DNA of 7,074 nt from contig DOIU01000509.1 of the NCBI GenBank assembly GCA_003511825.1, positions 1 through 7,074 on the forward strand. The letters are read 5' to 3'. Position numbers and translations under genes: made by a program. The notes under the pieces were generated by a model, which was given only the letters and a program-made list of their open reading frames with translations, was not told where the DNA came from and made no database searches. Source of the stretch: Gammaproteobacteria bacterium. Lineage in GTDB: Bacteria > Pseudomonadota > Gammaproteobacteria > Granulosicoccales > Granulosicoccaceae. Positions within the stretch are counted from its first letter, which is position 1. Each line of letters opens with the position of its first letter. Below are positions 4,714 through 7,074 of the stretch, one piece after another.

Positions 4714-6120
4714 ATGTACGCCATCTTCAAGGAAGAAGCGCTCGCACTGGCGCAAACAGTGTATGCCGACCATGTGCGATTTGAGCAAGGCGAGTGGGGC
4801 GAAGCAGATCTGCATGCCCACCGCCAACGTCAGCTCAGAAAAATTCTGCAATACGTGTGCGAGCACTCGGCGTTTTATCGCGACCATTTGGGCAAGCCGT
4901 CGCAGGCAGCTGTGTCTCAAGCCGAAGACATTGATATTACCCAGATGCCTTTTACCACCAAGGAGGATTTGCGCGCTCATGGGTGGGATATGGTGTCGGC
5001 ACCACTATCTGACGCCTGGGTGTACTACGAAACCACCGGTACCACCGGCAAAGCCACGCCGTGTCCACGCAGTGAGATTGACTCCATCCACAACAACACA
5101 CCCTTGATACTGCACTATGAGCGCATCCTGAAACAGCATGGCGACCAGCACGTGGTGGGGATCATGGGGCCGACAGAGGTGCACTCCACGGGAGACACCT
5201 TTGAAGACGTGATGCGTAGCATCGGTTTCCCGGTTGTGAAGATGTGGCCTCGATCGCCCGTGATGGGTTACTCCCGAGCGGCGGAGCTGATTGAAGATCT
5301 CCAGATCACCACCTTGGTGTGCACACCGGCTGTCGCCATTGGGTTGGCCAAGCATTTTTTGGCGCAGGGACGAGACCCTAAAGACACCTGTGTACAGGTG
5401 CTGATGACCTTGGGCGAACTCAGCACACCTCAGTTACTGCGCAATATCGGCGCGGCGTGGGGAGGGCATGTCTACAACTGTATGTACGCCTCGCAGGAGG
5501 CTTCGATCATGGCGGTGGCGCAGTCTGATAATAAGCTGTATACCGTGCCGCTGAATAACCTCTATGAATTGATTGATCCTGACACGGGCGCGGTGATGGA
5601 TGTGCCTCTGGATCATCGTGATCACGTGGGTGAACTGGTGGTTACGCACTTGTATCAAGGGCAAAAACCCCTGATCCGTTATCGCACGGGCGACATGTTG
5701 CGCGTGCGACGGCAGCCTGATCAGACCTGGCAAGTGACGCCGGTGGGGCGTGTGCGAGATCGGCTGATGCTGAACGATTGCCCCGTCTCGGCTTATGACA
5801 TTGAGGCGGCGCTGTTAGAACACCTCCCCGGTTGCCTCGACTACCACATCGTGATTGAAGCACAGCACGGCCGTGATGGTATTGCCGTGGTGGTGGCCAA
5901 TCATGCCCCAGCGCAGCTGCGCTTTAACACGGACCTTGCCGCGAACCATATGGCCGAGGTGTTAGGGGTGCCGGTGCGCATCTCGGAAGGGGACACTGAG
6001 GGCATTACCGCGACATCTGCGATGGTCAGCTGGAAGGCGGCGCGGATTCACGACCGACGGGCTCCGGATGACCATGAGCGCACGGTGGCGCTCGCCATTT
6101 CCGCCAACCGAGGAGATTGA
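4714..6120 (+). CDS. PaaK-like adenylate-forming ligase (phenylacetate-CoA ligase family)
   Basis: A 468-residue enzyme of the ANL superfamily, expected to activate a carboxylic acid with ATP to an acyl-AMP and then pass it to CoA or another thiol or amine. Motifs in order: the N-terminal PaaK-type helix LRKILQYVCEHSAFYRDHL at 41-59; TTKEDLR at 81-87; the ATP-binding loop ETTGTTGKATP at 106-116; YASQEA at 258-263, where many relatives have YGxTE; RYRTGD at 322-327 with Asp327 for the ribose; GRVRDRLML at 345-353; and a C-terminal SWKAARIHDRR at 439-449 in which Lys441 fits the catalytic lysine of the small domain. It is slightly longer than PaaK (about 430-440). The acid is unknown, and the changed substrate-side motif argues against plain phenylacetate. 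No paa catabolic genes are next to it. The gene is coupled to its neighbours by overlapping translation signals. Confidence 0.85.
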   Translation: MYAIFKEEALALAQTVYADHVRFEQGEWGEADLHAHRQRQLRKILQYVCEHSAFYRDHLGKPSQAAVSQAEDIDITQMPFTTKEDLRAHGWDMVSAPLSDAWVYYETTGTTGKATPCPRSEIDSIHNNTPLILHYERILKQHGDQHVVGIMGPTEVHSTGDTFEDVMRSIGFPVVKMWPRSPVMGYSRAAELIEDLQITTLVCTPAVAIGLAKHFLAQGRDPKDTCVQVLMTLGELSTPQLLRNIGAAWGGHVYNCMYASQEASIMAVAQSDNKLYTVPLNNLYELIDPDTGAVMDVPLDHRDHVGELVVTHLYQGQKPLIRYRTGDMLRVRRQPDQTWQVTPVGRVRDRLMLNDCPVSAYDIEAALLEHLPGCLDYHIVIEAQHGRDGIAVVVANHAPAQLRFNTDLAANHMAEVLGVPVRISEGDTEGITATSAMVSWKAARIHDRRAPDDHERTVALAISANRGD

Positions 6121-6121
6121 C

Positions 6122-7074
6122 ATGGGTGTTCAGGAAGAGATCAACAGCGCAACGCCTCGCCATTTTGATTGGGTGTATTGGGCCGGTGAACTGTGTCGTG
6201 CGCAGGAAGTCAGCTTGCCGCTGACGACGCAGGCGTTTAACTATGGCACGGGGGTGTTCGAGGGGATTCGTGCCTACAAATCGGCGTCGGGCGCGGTCGG
6301 CGTGTTCCGACTGGACGATCATATGCAGCGACTGCAAGCGTCGGCGCGTTTGCTTAAGATGGACACGCTCCCAGACCATGCCGCGCTGGTTGATGCGGTG
6401 CTGGCGGTGTTGCGCCAGAATGCGTGTGACGACGACTGCTATGTACGGCCTATTGCGTTTAAGCAGGCGTTGCAACCCGGCGCGGGTTTTGGTGTGAGTC
6501 TGGAGGGGGGCAGTGATGGTTTTTCGATCAACTGCCTGCCCATGCCGAGTGCCTCGCAGCTCCAGGCACTGCGATGCTGCGTCCCCGCCTGGCGGCGAGT
6601 GCCGGATTATTGCATCCCGGCACGCGCCAAGGTCACTGGCCTTTACGCCAACGCTGCGTTGGCCATGCAAGCGGCACACAGTGCAGGGTGTGACGACGCG
6701 ATAATGCTCAATCAACAAGGGCAAGTGGCGGAGGCCACCACGGCCAATGTGTTTATCCGACGCGGGCGGCGCTTGATCACGCCGCCAGAGAGCGCGCACA
6801 TCCTCGCCGGTATAACACGGGATACCGTATTGCAACTCTGTTCCAACGACGTCGGCATGGTGGTTGAAGAGCGCGACATCTCCCTGGCCGAGCTCTACAG
6901 CGCGGACGAGTGCTTTTTGACCGGCACGGGTCGCGAGATCGCGGCCGTGGTCTCCATTGATGGCTACACCATTGACCAAGGCGCGCCCGGCGAAATCACC
7001 ACCACGTTGTTTCATCGTTACCAAGCACTGGTGCGCGGTGGTGTTGAGTGCTATGCCCATTGGATAACCCCCGT
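6122..7074 (+). CDS. Class IV (branched-chain-type) aminotransferase, C-terminus beyond window
   Basis: An open frame of 317 residues runs from ATG 6122 to the window edge without a stop. It is a fold-type IV PLP enzyme of the branched-chain aminotransferase group, moving an amino group between glutamate and a 2-oxo acid. Motifs: AFNYGTGVFEGIRAYKS at 38-54, with Tyr41; the HMQRL phosphate-side segment at 67-71; VRPIAFK at 108-114; PLP Lys170 in RAKVTGLYANAALA; QVAEATTANVF at 201-211 with Glu204, where IlvE has a SEG...N.F form; LAGITRD at 228-234 for the PLP phosphate; and FLTGTGREI at 265-273. The end (Y-A-H-W at 311-314) matches the last part of family members, so only a few residues are missing. 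It starts 1 base after the ligase stop with GAGGAG inside the ligase end. Substituted positions in the Lys and Glu motifs suggest a specialised enzyme rather than housekeeping IlvE; D-amino acid transaminase or aminodeoxychorismate lyase are less likely. Confidence 0.9.
   Translation, partial: MGVQEEINSATPRHFDWVYWAGELCRAQEVSLPLTTQAFNYGTGVFEGIRAYKSASGAVGVFRLDDHMQRLQASARLLKMDTLPDHAALVDAVLAVLRQNACDDDCYVRPIAFKQALQPGAGFGVSLEGGSDGFSINCLPMPSASQLQALRCCVPAWRRVPDYCIPARAKVTGLYANAALAMQAAHSAGCDDAIMLNQQGQVAEATTANVFIRRGRRLITPPESAHILAGITRDTVLQLCSNDVGMVVEERDISLAELYSADECFLTGTGREIAAVVSIDGYTIDQGAPGEITTTLFHRYQALVRGGVECYAHWITP

Noticed and set aside
5032..5050. Tandem repeat ACCACCGGT/ACCACCGGC
   Set aside because: It simply encodes the TTGTTG part of the ligase ATP-binding loop.
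6026..7060. Long minus-strand frame of 344 codons
   Set aside because: It lies opposite the end of the ligase and nearly all of the aminotransferase, both of which carry complete family motifs. The minus-strand product has no recognisable domain and is an antisense shadow.

Overview
The window looks like chromosomal DNA from a Gram-negative proteobacterium, most likely beta- or gamma-class. This rests on a Cho-type exonuclease/GIY-YIG fusion, an MsAcT-like arylesterase, an FMN-dependent 2-hydroxy-acid dehydrogenase, close spacing and Shine-Dalgarno-led genes. No species can be named from the sequence alone. All intact genes read on the + strand. The only minus-strand gene is a broken VOC (glyoxalase-fold) remnant.

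Layout. 1-636 is the C-terminal part of an FMN-dependent alpha-hydroxy-acid dehydrogenase, in very GC-rich DNA (173 of the first 240 bases are G or C). Composition then drops sharply (62 of 120 at 661-780) into a 412-base stretch that holds the start of a divergent VOC gene (920-735, minus), cut short after about 37 recognisable residues. A divergent control region (921-1048) follows, then a DnaQ-like 3'-5' exonuclease fused to a UvrC/Cho-like GIY-YIG nuclease (1049-2497), with a four-cysteine pattern like that of the UvrC iron-sulphur site. Next come an SGNH/GDSL esterase (2574-3215) and a small DmpI-like tautomerase (3310-3510). A 294-base non-coding gap with hairpins precedes a GTG-started Dabb-domain protein (3805-4164).

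The right third is the most interesting part. After a 120-base leader with two mutually exclusive hairpins and a near-perfect Shine-Dalgarno, three genes are packed tightly: a DUF2000 protein (4285-4704), a PaaK-like adenylate-forming ligase (4714-6120) and a class IV, branched-chain-type aminotransferase (6122 to past the window end). The gaps are 9 bases and 1 base, with each ribosome binding site inside or touching the preceding gene, so they are almost certainly one translationally coupled operon. The gene content suggests an uncharacterised route in which an amino acid or 2-oxo acid is transaminated and a carboxylic acid is activated as acyl-AMP or acyl-CoA, with the Pth2-fold DUF2000 protein in an unknown role. 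The upstream Dabb and tautomerase genes encode small enzyme-like proteins that could belong to the same metabolism, but the sequence does not prove it. The aminotransferase has no stop in the window, so its downstream partners are unseen.
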